DNA from: an uncultured Bacteroidia bacterium
GTDB lineage: Bacteria > Bacteroidota > Bacteroidia > Bacteroidales > UBA932
Direction of reading: 5' to 3'
Assembly: GCA_902784435.1 (NCBI GenBank)
Contig: CACZUR010000002.1
Span: 50,817 to 114,816 of the forward strand
DNA: 64,000 nt
Shown here: one piece after another, positions 1-10,581 of the stretch
Layout: each line of letters begins with the position of its first letter
Position numbering within the stretch: position 1 is the stretch's first letter
Position numbers and translations under genes: made by a program
Notes under the pieces: generated by a model
What the model was told of the DNA's origin: nothing
Seen by the model: the letters and a program-made list of their open reading frames with translations, nothing else
Database searches by the model: none

Positions 1-111
1 AAGATAGAAATTTTTTTGTTTGTTAGCAATGCGCAGCGGGACTCGCCATGATTTTCCTGGCTGCTTTCTCTTAACCATCGGCAATGTGTGGGGTAAACGG
101 CACTCCACGCA

Positions 112-452
112 ACGTATTACGCGGAAAACGCCCAAAAGTGCGTAACAGGTTGCACGCCGATGCAACGTGTAACGCGAAAAACGCCCAAAAGTGCGTTATA
201 GGGTGCCGGCCGATGCAACGTGCAACGCGAAAAACGCCCAAAAGTGCGTTACAGGGTGCCGGCCGATGCAACGTGCAACGTGAAAAACGCCCAAAAGTGC
301 GTTATAGGGTGCCGGCCGATGCAACGTGTAACGCGAAAAACGCCCAAAAGTGCGTTATAGGGTGCCGGCCGATGCAACGTGTTACGCGAAAAACGCCCAA
401 AAGTGCGTTACAGGGTGCCGGCCGATGCAACGTGCAACGTGAAAAACGCCAA
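112..452. repeat. 53-bp tandem repeat array (locus 1 of 2)
   Basis: The word ACGCCCAAAAGTGCGT recurs, sometimes with changes, at 128, 181, 234, 287, 340 and 393, and a partial copy starts at 446. The spacing is exactly 53 bp each time. Each unit also holds GGCCGATGCAACGTG and a short inverted pair of the type TGTAACGC / GCGTTACA. A diverged copy of the same family lies at 19501-19680. Because 53 is not a multiple of 3, the plus strand stays open through the array in shifting frames; I do not regard this as coding. Bases 1-111 and 453-528 show no gene I can support. Confidence 0.93.
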
Positions 453-528
453 TAGTCCCGATGAACAACTCTTTTTGGAAATGCTGTCCGGAAAATAAAA
501 GAGATGCCCGCACAATATAACGGCGTTA

Positions 529-566
529 TTGCATCTTTCAGGTTTCAAAGGATTTCAGTACATTTG
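529..566 (+). promoter_or_regulatory. Bacteroidota-type promoter of the oxidoreductase gene
   Basis: TACATTTG at 559-566 fits the -7 consensus TAnnTTTG, and a TTG at 529-531 lies near the -33 position. The chosen start codon is only 4 nt beyond the -7 box, so the transcript would be leaderless. Confidence 0.55.
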
Positions 567-569
567 CAC

Positions 570-1526
570 ATGATGAATATCGGAATTATCGGGGCCGGCC
601 ACATCGCAGAAAAGGCCGCCCGCACCCTGAACGGGATGGACGACATGCGCTGTCTGGCTATCGGCTCGCGCTCGCAGGGGAAGGCGCAGGCCTTTGCCGA
701 ACGCTTCGGCATCCCGCGTGCCTATGGCTCCTACGAAGCCCTGCTGCAGGATCCGGACATCGGCCTGGTGTACATTGCCACGCCGCATTCCTGCCACTTC
801 GAGAATGCGAAGGATGCCATCCTGGCCGGGAAGCCCTGCCTGGTGGAGAAATCGTTCATGATGAATGCCGTGGAGACGGCCGCCATTCTGGCCCTGGCGC
901 GGGAGAAAGGCGTTTTTGTGGCCGAAGCCATCTGGCCCCGCTACATGCCGGTGCGTGAGAAAGTGCGGGAGGTCATCGCCTCCGGGGTTATCGGCAAGCC
1001 GGTCATGCTGACGGCTTCGCTGGCCTATAACGTGTCGGACAAGGAACGCATCCTGCGGCCGGAAATGGGCGGGGGTGCGCTGCTGGACCTGGGCGTGTAC
1101 CTGCTCAACTTCGTGCGCATGTACTGCGACAGTCCCATCCGGGACCTGAGCACTTCCTGCATCCGGAGCGCCACGGGAGTAGACGCGTCGGAGGTCATCA
1201 CCTGCATCCACGAGGACGGGACCCTTTCCACGGTGCAGGCATCGGCCTTTTCCCAAGGCGCCAACGAAGGAGTCATTGCCGGCACCACGGGCTACCTGGT
1301 GTTTGACGACCTGATCAATCCCACCAGCCTTCGCATTTGCCGGAAACGGCATATCGTAGAACGCGTGGTGGAACTGCCGCCGCAGATTACCGGCTTCGAA
1401 TACCAGTTCCGCGCCTGCGCCGACGCCCTCCGCGCCGGAGCCCTGGAGGCCCCCCAGATGCCCCACGCGGAAATCCTGTACGTGATGCACCTGATGGACC
1501 GGCTCCGCGCAGAATGGGGCCTATAG
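570..1526 (+). CDS. Gfo/Idh/MocA family oxidoreductase
   Basis: About 318 aa. It is a predicted NAD(P)-dependent oxidoreductase acting on a sugar, inositol or dihydrodiol-like substrate. The N-terminal Rossmann fold is clear (NIGIIGAGHIAEKAARTL). It is followed by the family's catalytic-region signature (LVEKSFMMNA, a variant of the usual EKP) and a GGGALLDLGVY segment in the C-terminal domain. An in-frame ATG exists at 504, but it adds 22 residues of non-conserved sequence; I prefer the ATG at 570 (or 573) because the Rossmann strand begins there and a TAnnTTTG box sits just upstream. The stop codon overlaps the stop of the convergent kinase gene within the palindrome CTATAG. The substrate cannot be told from sequence. 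Confidence 0.88.
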   Translation: MMNIGIIGAGHIAEKAARTLNGMDDMRCLAIGSRSQGKAQAFAERFGIPRAYGSYEALLQDPDIGLVYIATPHSCHFENAKDAILAGKPCLVEKSFMMNAVETAAILALAREKGVFVAEAIWPRYMPVREKVREVIASGVIGKPVMLTASLAYNVSDKERILRPEMGGGALLDLGVYLLNFVRMYCDSPIRDLSTSCIRSATGVDASEVITCIHEDGTLSTVQASAFSQGANEGVIAGTTGYLVFDDLINPTSLRICRKRHIVERVVELPPQITGFEYQFRACADALRAGALEAPQMPHAEILYVMHLMDRLRAEWGL

Positions 1527-3197
1527 CGTCTGGCCGCCCACGAACTCCCGCAGGATGGAGGTGGGCGGGATGGCGTCTATCTCCGAGGGCTGCAGCGGAA
1601 CGATGAAAGAGAGGAACTTGAGCAGGCGCACAGCCTCTGCGAAGGCCGGGGAGGACGGCTGGATGCGGCGCAGCAGGGGTTCGGCATAGTAGCGCAGCAG
1701 CGGCAGTTCATACAGCAGGGCCGTGTTGAACTGGGCATCGGCATTTTCCTGGAAGGGGAAGATGTAGCCGTTTTCACCGCGGCGCACGGAGGGCCAGCGC
1801 AGCAGCGTTTCCTCCGGGGAGATGCCCCTCACGCGGTTGTCGCGCACCATGCGGCGCAGCAGGCGGTTGTCCGTGGTGGAGATGCAGCAGTTTTCGTCCA
1901 GTTTCAGGGAGGTGAGGGCCGATGCATAAATGCGGAAGATGCGGCTCTGGTCCACCGAAGGGACCATGGCAGGGTCCAGGGCGTGGATGCCTTCCATGAC
2001 CAGTATATCATTATCCTCCAGGTGCATCATCTTGCCCTCGAAGAAGGGACGTCCCTGCTTGAAATCGTAGCGGGGCAGTTCCACTTCCCCGCCGGCAAGC
2101 AGCGTATTCAGCTGGTTCCCCAGCAGTTCCAGGTCCATGGCCTCCAGGGCTTCGAAGTCGTAGTTGCCTTCGCTGTCCCTGGGCGTACGTTCCCGCGACA
2201 CGAAATAATTGTCCAGTTCGATGACCTTCGGGTTCATCTCCACAATTTTCAGCTGCTGGGCCAGACGCAGTGACGAAGAGGTTTTCCCGCTGGAGGAAGG
2301 ACCGGCCAGGAACACGATTTTCACATGGTCCTTCTGGGCCGATATCTTGTCGGCCAGGTCTGCGAAGCCGCGCTCCTGACGGGCCTCGCACAGGTTGATG
2401 AGCTCGATGGCGCCGCCGTCCATGAGCCGGCGGTTCAGGGCGCCCACGCTCACCACGCCGGTGGCCTTGCACCAGTGGCCGTACTCCTTCAGGGTGACGG
2501 TAAGTTTCTTCTGTTTCTGGCGCGGGATGCAGCGGGTGATGTCCTCGTCCGAGGGGTACTGGATGCAGAATCCGTGGTGGAAAGGCATGAGGTCGAACAC
2601 CTTCAGGAAACCGGTGTCCGGCACCAGCGGACCATAGAAATTATCCACCACCCCGTCCAGGCAGCCTACCGTGCAGAAGTAGTTTCCCAGGGAATGCTGC
2701 AAGCCGGCCTTCAGGGGCTGATTCTGTCGCACGAAAAGGGCCTCGGCATCGGCCGACAGCATCTTCACCTGCTTGAAAGGCAGCTTCAGCTCTACCAGGC
2801 GGCGCATCTCCTCGCGGAGGGCCATGATGTCCTCGTCGGCCACATGCTCGCCGCGGAACTTGCAATACAGGCCGCTGGGCAGCGAGTGGTTGATCTTGAA
2901 GATTTTCTCCGGGTACAGGGTACGGGCGGCCCGCTGGGCCAGGAAGCTGAGCGAGCGCAGGTACGTACGCCGGCCTTCCGGGTGGTTGTAGCCGATGAAT
3001 TCCACCTGGTGCGGGTAGAACATGGGATAGTTCAGGTCTACCAGCTGATGGTCTACCAGGGCGGCCAGCACCGGATATTTCTTGCCGGTCTTGGGGTCCG
3101 TCACGCTTTCCGGCGCCACGGTGGAAATCTGGGCGCCCAGGGGCAGGTAATAAGGTTTACCGTCGTTAATGCAGTTAAGGAGGATTCTTTCTTCCAT
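1521..3197 (-). CDS. Nucleoside (uridine-type) kinase with long N-terminal region
   Basis: 558 aa. The C-terminal half is a P-loop kinase of the uridine kinase/phosphoribulokinase family: Walker A GPSSSGKTS at about residues 299-307, followed by LDNYF and the DYDF-like segment NYDFEAL. The N-terminal ~280 residues resemble the TGS/threonyl-tRNA-synthetase-like region known from long Bacteroidota nucleoside kinases. It probably phosphorylates uridine/cytidine or a related nucleoside in the cytoplasm. Its start lies 5 bp after the stop of the GH97 gene, so it is the last cistron of the alpha-glucan operon, which is an odd neighbourhood for nucleotide salvage. Function is inferred from family, not from substrate residues. 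Confidence 0.8.
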   Translation of the reverse strand: MEERILLNCINDGKPYYLPLGAQISTVAPESVTDPKTGKKYPVLAALVDHQLVDLNYPMFYPHQVEFIGYNHPEGRRTYLRSLSFLAQRAARTLYPEKIFKINHSLPSGLYCKFRGEHVADEDIMALREEMRRLVELKLPFKQVKMLSADAEALFVRQNQPLKAGLQHSLGNYFCTVGCLDGVVDNFYGPLVPDTGFLKVFDLMPFHHGFCIQYPSDEDITRCIPRQKQKKLTVTLKEYGHWCKATGVVSVGALNRRLMDGGAIELINLCEARQERGFADLADKISAQKDHVKIVFLAGPSSSGKTSSSLRLAQQLKIVEMNPKVIELDNYFVSRERTPRDSEGNYDFEALEAMDLELLGNQLNTLLAGGEVELPRYDFKQGRPFFEGKMMHLEDNDILVMEGIHALDPAMVPSVDQSRIFRIYASALTSLKLDENCCISTTDNRLLRRMVRDNRVRGISPEETLLRWPSVRRGENGYIFPFQENADAQFNTALLYELPLLRYYAEPLLRRIQPSSPAFAEAVRLLKFLSFIVPLQPSEIDAIPPTSILREFVGGQTL

Positions 3198-3202
3198 GGC
3201 AC

Positions 3203-5548
<2,346 letters not shown>

Positions 5549-5558
5549 TTATTTACAC

Positions 5559-5592
5559 AATTTCCTCCCGTCATTTTAGCCGGGAGGAAATT
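5559..5592. other. Intercistronic stem-loop in the alpha-glucan operon
   Basis: TTTCCTCCCG at 5561-5570 pairs perfectly with CGGGAGGAAA at 5581-5590. The stem extends to 12 bp, with a 10-nt loop. No U-tract follows in the minus-strand direction, so an mRNA-processing or stabilising hairpin fits better than a full terminator. Confidence 0.6.
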
Positions 5593-5629
5593 TCATATCT
5601 CCCTTATAATCAATCAATTAACGAAAACA

Positions 5630-7612
5630 CTACCGTGCAAAGGCCACCACCAGGGCGCTCTTGGGCGCTACCACCACCCCGTTTTGCAGGGTGACGTCCG
5701 CGCCGCTCAGGACATCCTTGCCCTGCACCGGGCCCTGCACGAATTCTGCGTAATGGTCCCAGTCCAGGCTGCGGTTTTCCTCCGTGTTGTTGATGTATAC
5801 GAACACGGCCTCGGTGTCCGTGTAGCGGAAGAAGGCATAGGTGTTGTCCGTGATGTTGCTGGCGCCCACATTGGCGCGGGACAGGAAGTGCAGCGTCTTG
5901 CCTTCCTGCAGGGCCTTGCTGCCCTTGCGCCACTGCATGAGGGTGCGGGTGTAGTCGTGCAGGTCCCGGGCCGATGCATACAGGGCCGGGGCCGAAGCGC
6001 GGCCCTCTTCGCTGAACAGGTCTGTGTTGTCACCCTCCCAGCCGCCCGGGAAGTCGATGCGCTTGGCGCCGTCGTGCGAAGGGCAGTCCTTGCGCTCCAG
6101 GAACATCATCTCGTCGCCGTAGTACAGCTGCGGAATGCCGCGCAGGGTGGCCAGCAGCGTGATGGCCAGCTTCATGCGGCGGGGATCCCGGCGCAGGATG
6201 TCGCCGGTACGGGCGTGGTCGTGGTTGGCGAAGAAAGTGAGCATGTGGCTCAGGTCCTTGTATACGAAATCCTGGCCCAGCACGGTGTAGATGCGGGTCA
6301 TGCCCTCGTCCCACCACACCTGGTCTTCGCACAGGGCGGTGATGATGGCGTGCTCCAGCGGGAAATCCATGATGGTGGGCAGGTTGGAGTTGAACCCGTC
6401 CGGATTGGGATTGTCCTTCTGCCAGTAGGCCACCTGCGGGATGTTGTAGTCCCAGCACTCGCCAACGATGTTCATCTGGGGGTATTCCTCCAGCACGGCC
6501 TTGCACCAGCGGCTCATGGGGCCGGGCTCGTTATACGGATAGGTGTCTACCCGCAGACCGTCCAGCCCGGCGTATTCTATCCACCAGACGGCCCACTGCT
6601 GGAAGTACTTGAGCACAAAGGGATTGTCCAGGTTCATGTCCGGCATGGAGGGAACGAACCAGCCGCTCTCCTGACGGTCCCTGTCCACCTGGGCGGCGTT
6701 GGGGTCCATGTACACGGAGAACAGGGCGTTCATCTGCATGTAGGGCTCGTTCACATGATACCAGTCCTTGAAGGGAGGGTCTTCCATCCACCAGTGGGCC
6801 GTACCGCAGTGGTTGGTGACGATGTCCATGATCACCTTCAAGCCCTTCTTGTGGGATTCCTCCACGAAGGTCTTGTACAGGGCATTGTCTCCGAAGCGCG
6901 GGTCTATGTGATAGTAGTCTGCGCAGGCATAGCCGTGGTAGCTCTCATAGGGCTGGTTGTCCAGCAGCAGGGGCGTACACCAGATGGCGGTGGCGCCCAG
7001 GTCGGCCACATAGTCCAGGTGATTGATCATGCCCTGGATGTCGCCGCCGTGGCGGGCCACAGGGTCCTGCCGGTCCACGGCGTCCGGGGTGGCGGGCACC
7101 TTCCACGGACGGGCCGATCCGTCTATATATTCCCCGCCCTGCCATGCGCTGTCGTTGTCCTGGAAGGCCGACGAGAAGCGGTCCGGCATGATGAGGTAGA
7201 TGAGGTCGGCGGTAGTGTAGCTCCCGCGCTGGGCGCTCCCGGCCGCACGCTCCTGCAGCAGATAGGGATATTTGAAGGACTGTCCGTCCTTGGAAAACAC
7301 GAAATAATACGTGCCGGGCTTGGCCTTGGGCACCACCTCCACGTCTACGAACAGGTAGTTGGGGCTGTCTCCAGGATGCACGGCCTTTACCCGGAGGCCG
7401 CTGCCGGACACCGCCACGTCACAGGCCCCGATGCCGGGCCCCTGCACCAGCAGCTGCAGGTCTGTTTTCATGCCCGTCCACCAGCTCAGGGGCTCTACAC
7501 GGGCAATCTGAGAAGGAGTTGCCTCCGCCACGGAGGAAGGGTCTACGGCTGCGGGACCGTTACAGGCGGCCACCGCCAGAAGGGCTGTCAGCGCCCAAAA
7601 AGCTTTTCTCAT
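5630..7612 (-). CDS. GH13 cyclomaltodextrinase/neopullulanase-type lipoprotein
   Basis: 660 aa, lipoprotein signal (LLAVAAC). The N-terminal ~130 residues match the cyclomaltodextrinase N domain (segment PLSWWTGMKTDLQLLVQG). The GH13 barrel follows, with nucleophile D356 in DGLRVDTYP, acid/base E385 in IVGECWD and transition-state D465 in FFANHDHA. The C-terminal part has the small beta domain. It likely hydrolyses cyclodextrins, pullulan or maltodextrins at the cell surface or in the periplasm. Its ATG overlaps the stop of the upstream amylase gene by 4 bp, so the two are translationally coupled. With the GH13 and GH97 neighbours it forms a Sus-like saccharification set, but no SusC/SusD is adjacent. 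Confidence 0.92.
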   Translation of the reverse strand: MRKAFWALTALLAVAACNGPAAVDPSSVAEATPSQIARVEPLSWWTGMKTDLQLLVQGPGIGACDVAVSGSGLRVKAVHPGDSPNYLFVDVEVVPKAKPGTYYFVFSKDGQSFKYPYLLQERAAGSAQRGSYTTADLIYLIMPDRFSSAFQDNDSAWQGGEYIDGSARPWKVPATPDAVDRQDPVARHGGDIQGMINHLDYVADLGATAIWCTPLLLDNQPYESYHGYACADYYHIDPRFGDNALYKTFVEESHKKGLKVIMDIVTNHCGTAHWWMEDPPFKDWYHVNEPYMQMNALFSVYMDPNAAQVDRDRQESGWFVPSMPDMNLDNPFVLKYFQQWAVWWIEYAGLDGLRVDTYPYNEPGPMSRWCKAVLEEYPQMNIVGECWDYNIPQVAYWQKDNPNPDGFNSNLPTIMDFPLEHAIITALCEDQVWWDEGMTRIYTVLGQDFVYKDLSHMLTFFANHDHARTGDILRRDPRRMKLAITLLATLRGIPQLYYGDEMMFLERKDCPSHDGAKRIDFPGGWEGDNTDLFSEEGRASAPALYASARDLHDYTRTLMQWRKGSKALQEGKTLHFLSRANVGASNITDNTYAFFRYTDTEAVFVYINNTEENRSLDWDHYAEFVQGPVQGKDVLSGADVTLQNGVVVAPKSALVVAFAR

Positions 7613-9027
7613 TTCACTCGGATTAAGACCTTATAATCGCCGGGAGCCAGGGTGATGTCATACGGGGTTTTGATGATGTTTCCGCTGAACACGTCCTTGT
7701 ATTCGCCGTTCAGGTTGAGGGTCATGGTAACAGGCTCGGATTCCAGGTTCAGGAAAGGCTGGGCCACGGCGGCAGCGGCCGGGCGGTTGTCGTTGCCCTC
7801 GGCCACGGCCACGGGCTCCTGCTTGACAGGCGTGCCGAAGTTGGCCAGGACGATGACCATGTTGTCCTTCACCTGACGGTGGAAGGCCACCCAGCCTTCC
7901 GGAGCTTCCCACCAGACGATGTCTCCGCCGCGTTCGCCGGCCGCCAGCGCGGGATTGTTGTGCTTAAGGTCTACCAGGGTTTTCCAGAAAGTGGTGTACG
8001 CATTGGCGCTCCAGTCCGTGATGGGGTCTTTCTCGAAGAATTCCAGCCGGCGGGACAGGCCGATCTCCTGGCCGGTATAGATGAGCGGCTGGGAGCCGGG
8101 AAGGGTGAAGCACAGCACGGCGCAGGCATCGGCCGCGGCGCCTTCCCGTTCGAATTCCGTACCCGCCCAGGAGTTTTCGTCGTGGTTGGAGGTGAAGGTG
8201 AGGCGGAAGGCCTCCTTGGGGAAGCGGGCCGCGTCACGGGCCACATAGTCTTTCAGGTCCTGGACCGTCTTGCTGCCCTGGGCCAGGCCGTTCAGGAGGT
8301 GATGCAGCTCCCAGGCATAGTTGGCATCGAAGGTGACCAGCGGGTCTGCCAGGTTGTCCCGCTCGGCCTCGGCCAGCAGGTAGGCGTCCGGATAGTCCTT
8401 GTTCATCTTGGGCAGGATGCCATACCAGAACTCGGCAGGGACTTCCCCGGCGGCGTCGCAGCGGAAACCGTCCACGCCCTTTTCCAGCCAGAAACGCATG
8501 GCATCGTCCTGGGCCCACCACACTTCCTGGTTTTCGTAGTTCAGGGAACGGGTGTCTGTCCAGTCGTATTCCCAGATGGCGTTGCCCAGGGAATCCCGCT
8601 CGTAGAAGTCGGCCGGTTTTTCACTCATCCACACATTGTCCGGGGCGGTCTGGTTGGCCACCCAGTCCAGGATTACCTTGAAGCCCAGTTTGTGGGCGGC
8701 GTCCAGCAGGCTCTGGAAATCTTCCATGGTGCCGAACTCCGGATTCACTTTCTTGTAGTCCGAGATGGCATAGTAGGAGCCCAGGGTGCCCTTGCGCCCC
8801 TCGGTGCCGATCTGATACATGGGCATGAGCCAGAGAACGTCTACGCCCAGGTCTTTGAGGCGGGGCAGCTGGGCCTCCACGCCCTTGAACGTGCCTTCCG
8901 GGGAGAACTGGCGGATGTTCACTTCATAGACCACGGAGCTGTAGGTCCACTCCGGATGATACTGTACTTTTTTGTTGCAGGCGGCCAGGGCCAGCACTGC
9001 AAGAACTGCGATGAGAATCCGTTTCAT
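7609..9027 (-). CDS. GH13 alpha-amylase-family lipoprotein
   Basis: 472 aa, lipoprotein signal (VLALAAC). It is a compact GH13 enzyme: WLMPM near the start of the barrel, nucleophile D191 (GFRCDAAG), acid/base E220 (LLAEAER), third acid D283 (SNHDENS) and a short C-terminal beta domain. It is expected to cleave alpha-1,4-glucan or maltooligosaccharides. It is the first gene of the operon amylase, cyclomaltodextrinase, GH97, kinase. I could not assign a convincing -7 box in the 198-bp divergent gap upstream. Confidence 0.9.
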   Translation of the reverse strand: MKRILIAVLAVLALAACNKKVQYHPEWTYSSVVYEVNIRQFSPEGTFKGVEAQLPRLKDLGVDVLWLMPMYQIGTEGRKGTLGSYYAISDYKKVNPEFGTMEDFQSLLDAAHKLGFKVILDWVANQTAPDNVWMSEKPADFYERDSLGNAIWEYDWTDTRSLNYENQEVWWAQDDAMRFWLEKGVDGFRCDAAGEVPAEFWYGILPKMNKDYPDAYLLAEAERDNLADPLVTFDANYAWELHHLLNGLAQGSKTVQDLKDYVARDAARFPKEAFRLTFTSNHDENSWAGTEFEREGAAADACAVLCFTLPGSQPLIYTGQEIGLSRRLEFFEKDPITDWSANAYTTFWKTLVDLKHNNPALAAGERGGDIVWWEAPEGWVAFHRQVKDNMVIVLANFGTPVKQEPVAVAEGNDNRPAAAAVAQPFLNLESEPVTMTLNLNGEYKDVFSGNIIKTPYDITLAPGDYKVLIRVK

Positions 9028-9138
9028 ATCTAAATGGTTATTAGTTTTTCGTTAATCATACAATAATACGCATTTTTTGGCGCAAACACAAGGGGGCGGG
9101 GTTTTTTCCGGACCAGTGGCACAATCCGGGGGACGAAA

Positions 9139-9170
9139 TTTGCCAAATGCAACAAAATAGCCTATCTTTG
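9139..9170 (+). promoter_or_regulatory. Promoter of the 9226 lipoprotein gene
   Basis: TTTG at 9139-9142 and TATCTTTG at 9163-9170 are separated by 20 nt, which matches the Bacteroidota -33/-7 arrangement closely. The predicted transcription start falls at or just before the (TA)8 tract. Confidence 0.75.
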
Positions 9171-9174
9171 CATC

Positions 9175-9190
9175 TATATATATATATATA
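9175..9190. repeat. (TA)8 dinucleotide repeat in a promoter/leader
   Basis: Eight uninterrupted TA units begin 5 bp after the -7 box. Length change by slippage could alter the start site or leader of the downstream lipoprotein gene. Confidence 0.9.
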
Positions 9191-9225
9191 AGATTCGAGC
9201 AAGCAATTTTATTATTCTCAGCCAT

Positions 9226-10479
9226 ATGAAAAAACTGTATCTGATCCTTTGCGCCGGCATCCTCGCCCTCGCCGCCGTATCCTGCGGCAAAGACGTTCCG
9301 CCCGCAAAGCCCATGACGGCCCCGGAAGTCAAGCAGAAACTGGCCGATACGGCCGTAGACGCCCTCAAGGAAGTAGATCCCAACCTCTGGAAAGACTGGG
9401 GCCAGTCCGGCCTCAAGCTTGTCAACGCCCTCCGAAAGGTAGAGGAAGGGAATCTGGATGATCTGGGCGATGACCTGGAGGCTGTGATGCGGAGCGTTGT
9501 CACCAAGGACAAGAAGACCACCGTCACCCTCCTTCTGAAACTCTCCCAGTTCAAAGGCGACATCACCGTCGTGGACGACGCTTTCCAGTACACCAAGAGC
9601 AACAATCCGCTCAACCTCACCTATGTGTTCGAAGGCAAGACCTACAAGGCCCAGCTGGAGAGCTCCGGCGAAAGCGGGGACGGCATCCTCCTCAGAGAGA
9701 GTGAGCATGAAGTCTTTGGCAGCGAGGAAGAAAGCGAAGTCCGGATTATCAAGCTGGTGGCTCCCGCCAAGGCGGCCATCCATGTAACGGAGAACGGCAA
9801 ACTGTTCCTGGACGCCGTGATCAACCCCGTCATCGAGGACAAGAACAAAAACGGTATCCTGGACGACACCGATGCCATCAAGGGCACCGCCACCATCCAG
9901 ATCCCGGGTTACAGCCTGGCCCTGAACAGCCTGTCCATCAGTGACGAAGGCGTCACCGCCGCCCTGGATCTTTCCCATGACAGCAAGAAGGTTCTCTCCG
10001 TAGAGGCCGATGTGGAGATGGACCTGTTCATCGAGCGGGTCAAGGCCGCCCTGGACGAGACCACCGTCAACACCAAACCGGACGACATCACCGGCACGGT
10101 CAGCATCCTGGGCGGCGCCGCCCTCCTCAAGGCCGATATAGATATGGGAGACCTGCAGAATGCCGAGACGCATTATGCCACCGAGGCCGAGGCCAGGAAA
10201 GTAGCCGCCGTCTTCACCAAGAACGCCAAGGCAGACCTTTACTTCGACAACAACCCCACCGTCCAGGCCAGCCTGTGCTTCCTGGTGGAGCAGGACGACA
10301 AAGAGCTTTGGGAGATTGTTCCCGGCTTGCACCTGTATGACGGATCGGCCGATGTCCCCATCGTCGAATTCTTTGACCTGACCGAAGATGTGTGGAAGCC
10401 CGTCACCGGAGAATTCGCCTCTTTCATGAGCAAGATTTCCAAGTATTTCGGGGACCTGCTGCCCAAAAAGATGCTGTAA
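9226..10479 (+). CDS. Lipoprotein of unknown function
   Basis: 417 aa beginning with a clear lipoprotein signal (ILALAAVSC, Cys about 21). The rest is hydrophilic, alternating short beta-like and helical stretches, rich in Asp and Lys, with no catalytic motif I recognise. One segment (DKNKNGILDDTDA) looks like an EF-hand or dockerin-type Ca-binding loop, but it occurs only once. Bacteroidales genomes hold many such single-copy lipoproteins; I do not assign a function. It has its own promoter carrying a (TA)8 tract and a strong terminator immediately downstream, so it is probably monocistronic. Confidence 0.85.
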   Translation: MKKLYLILCAGILALAAVSCGKDVPPAKPMTAPEVKQKLADTAVDALKEVDPNLWKDWGQSGLKLVNALRKVEEGNLDDLGDDLEAVMRSVVTKDKKTTVTLLLKLSQFKGDITVVDDAFQYTKSNNPLNLTYVFEGKTYKAQLESSGESGDGILLRESEHEVFGSEEESEVRIIKLVAPAKAAIHVTENGKLFLDAVINPVIEDKNKNGILDDTDAIKGTATIQIPGYSLALNSLSISDEGVTAALDLSHDSKKVLSVEADVEMDLFIERVKAALDETTVNTKPDDITGTVSILGGAALLKADIDMGDLQNAETHYATEAEARKVAAVFTKNAKADLYFDNNPTVQASLCFLVEQDDKELWEIVPGLHLYDGSADVPIVEFFDLTEDVWKPVTGEFASFMSKISKYFGDLLPKKML

Positions 10480-10508
10480 TAGTCCCGGCATTCCCCGTTC
10501 ATCACAAG

Positions 10509-10534
10509 CCCGGTCTTCGCAGACCGGGTTTTTT
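10509..10534 (+). terminator. Intrinsic terminator after the 9226 lipoprotein gene
   Basis: CCCGGTCT (10509-10516) and AGACCGGG (10521-10528) form a perfect 8-bp stem with a TCGC loop, followed by six T. Confidence 0.93.
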
Positions 10535-10547
10535 CGTGTTTTTTTCT

Positions 10548-10555
10548 TACCTTTG
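10548..10555 (+). promoter_or_regulatory. -7 promoter element of lysS
   Basis: TACCTTTG matches TAnnTTTG, 26 bp before the lysS ATG and directly after the upstream terminator. No clear -33 TTTG is visible because the area is a T-rich tract. Confidence 0.6.
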
Positions 10556-10581
10556 TGCTTTTAAGAGCAAATCCGATCATT

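Noticed and set aside
84-455. A 123-codon open frame across the 53-bp array
   Set aside because: The period is not a multiple of 3, so the protein would change frame in each unit; neither strand shows coding features.
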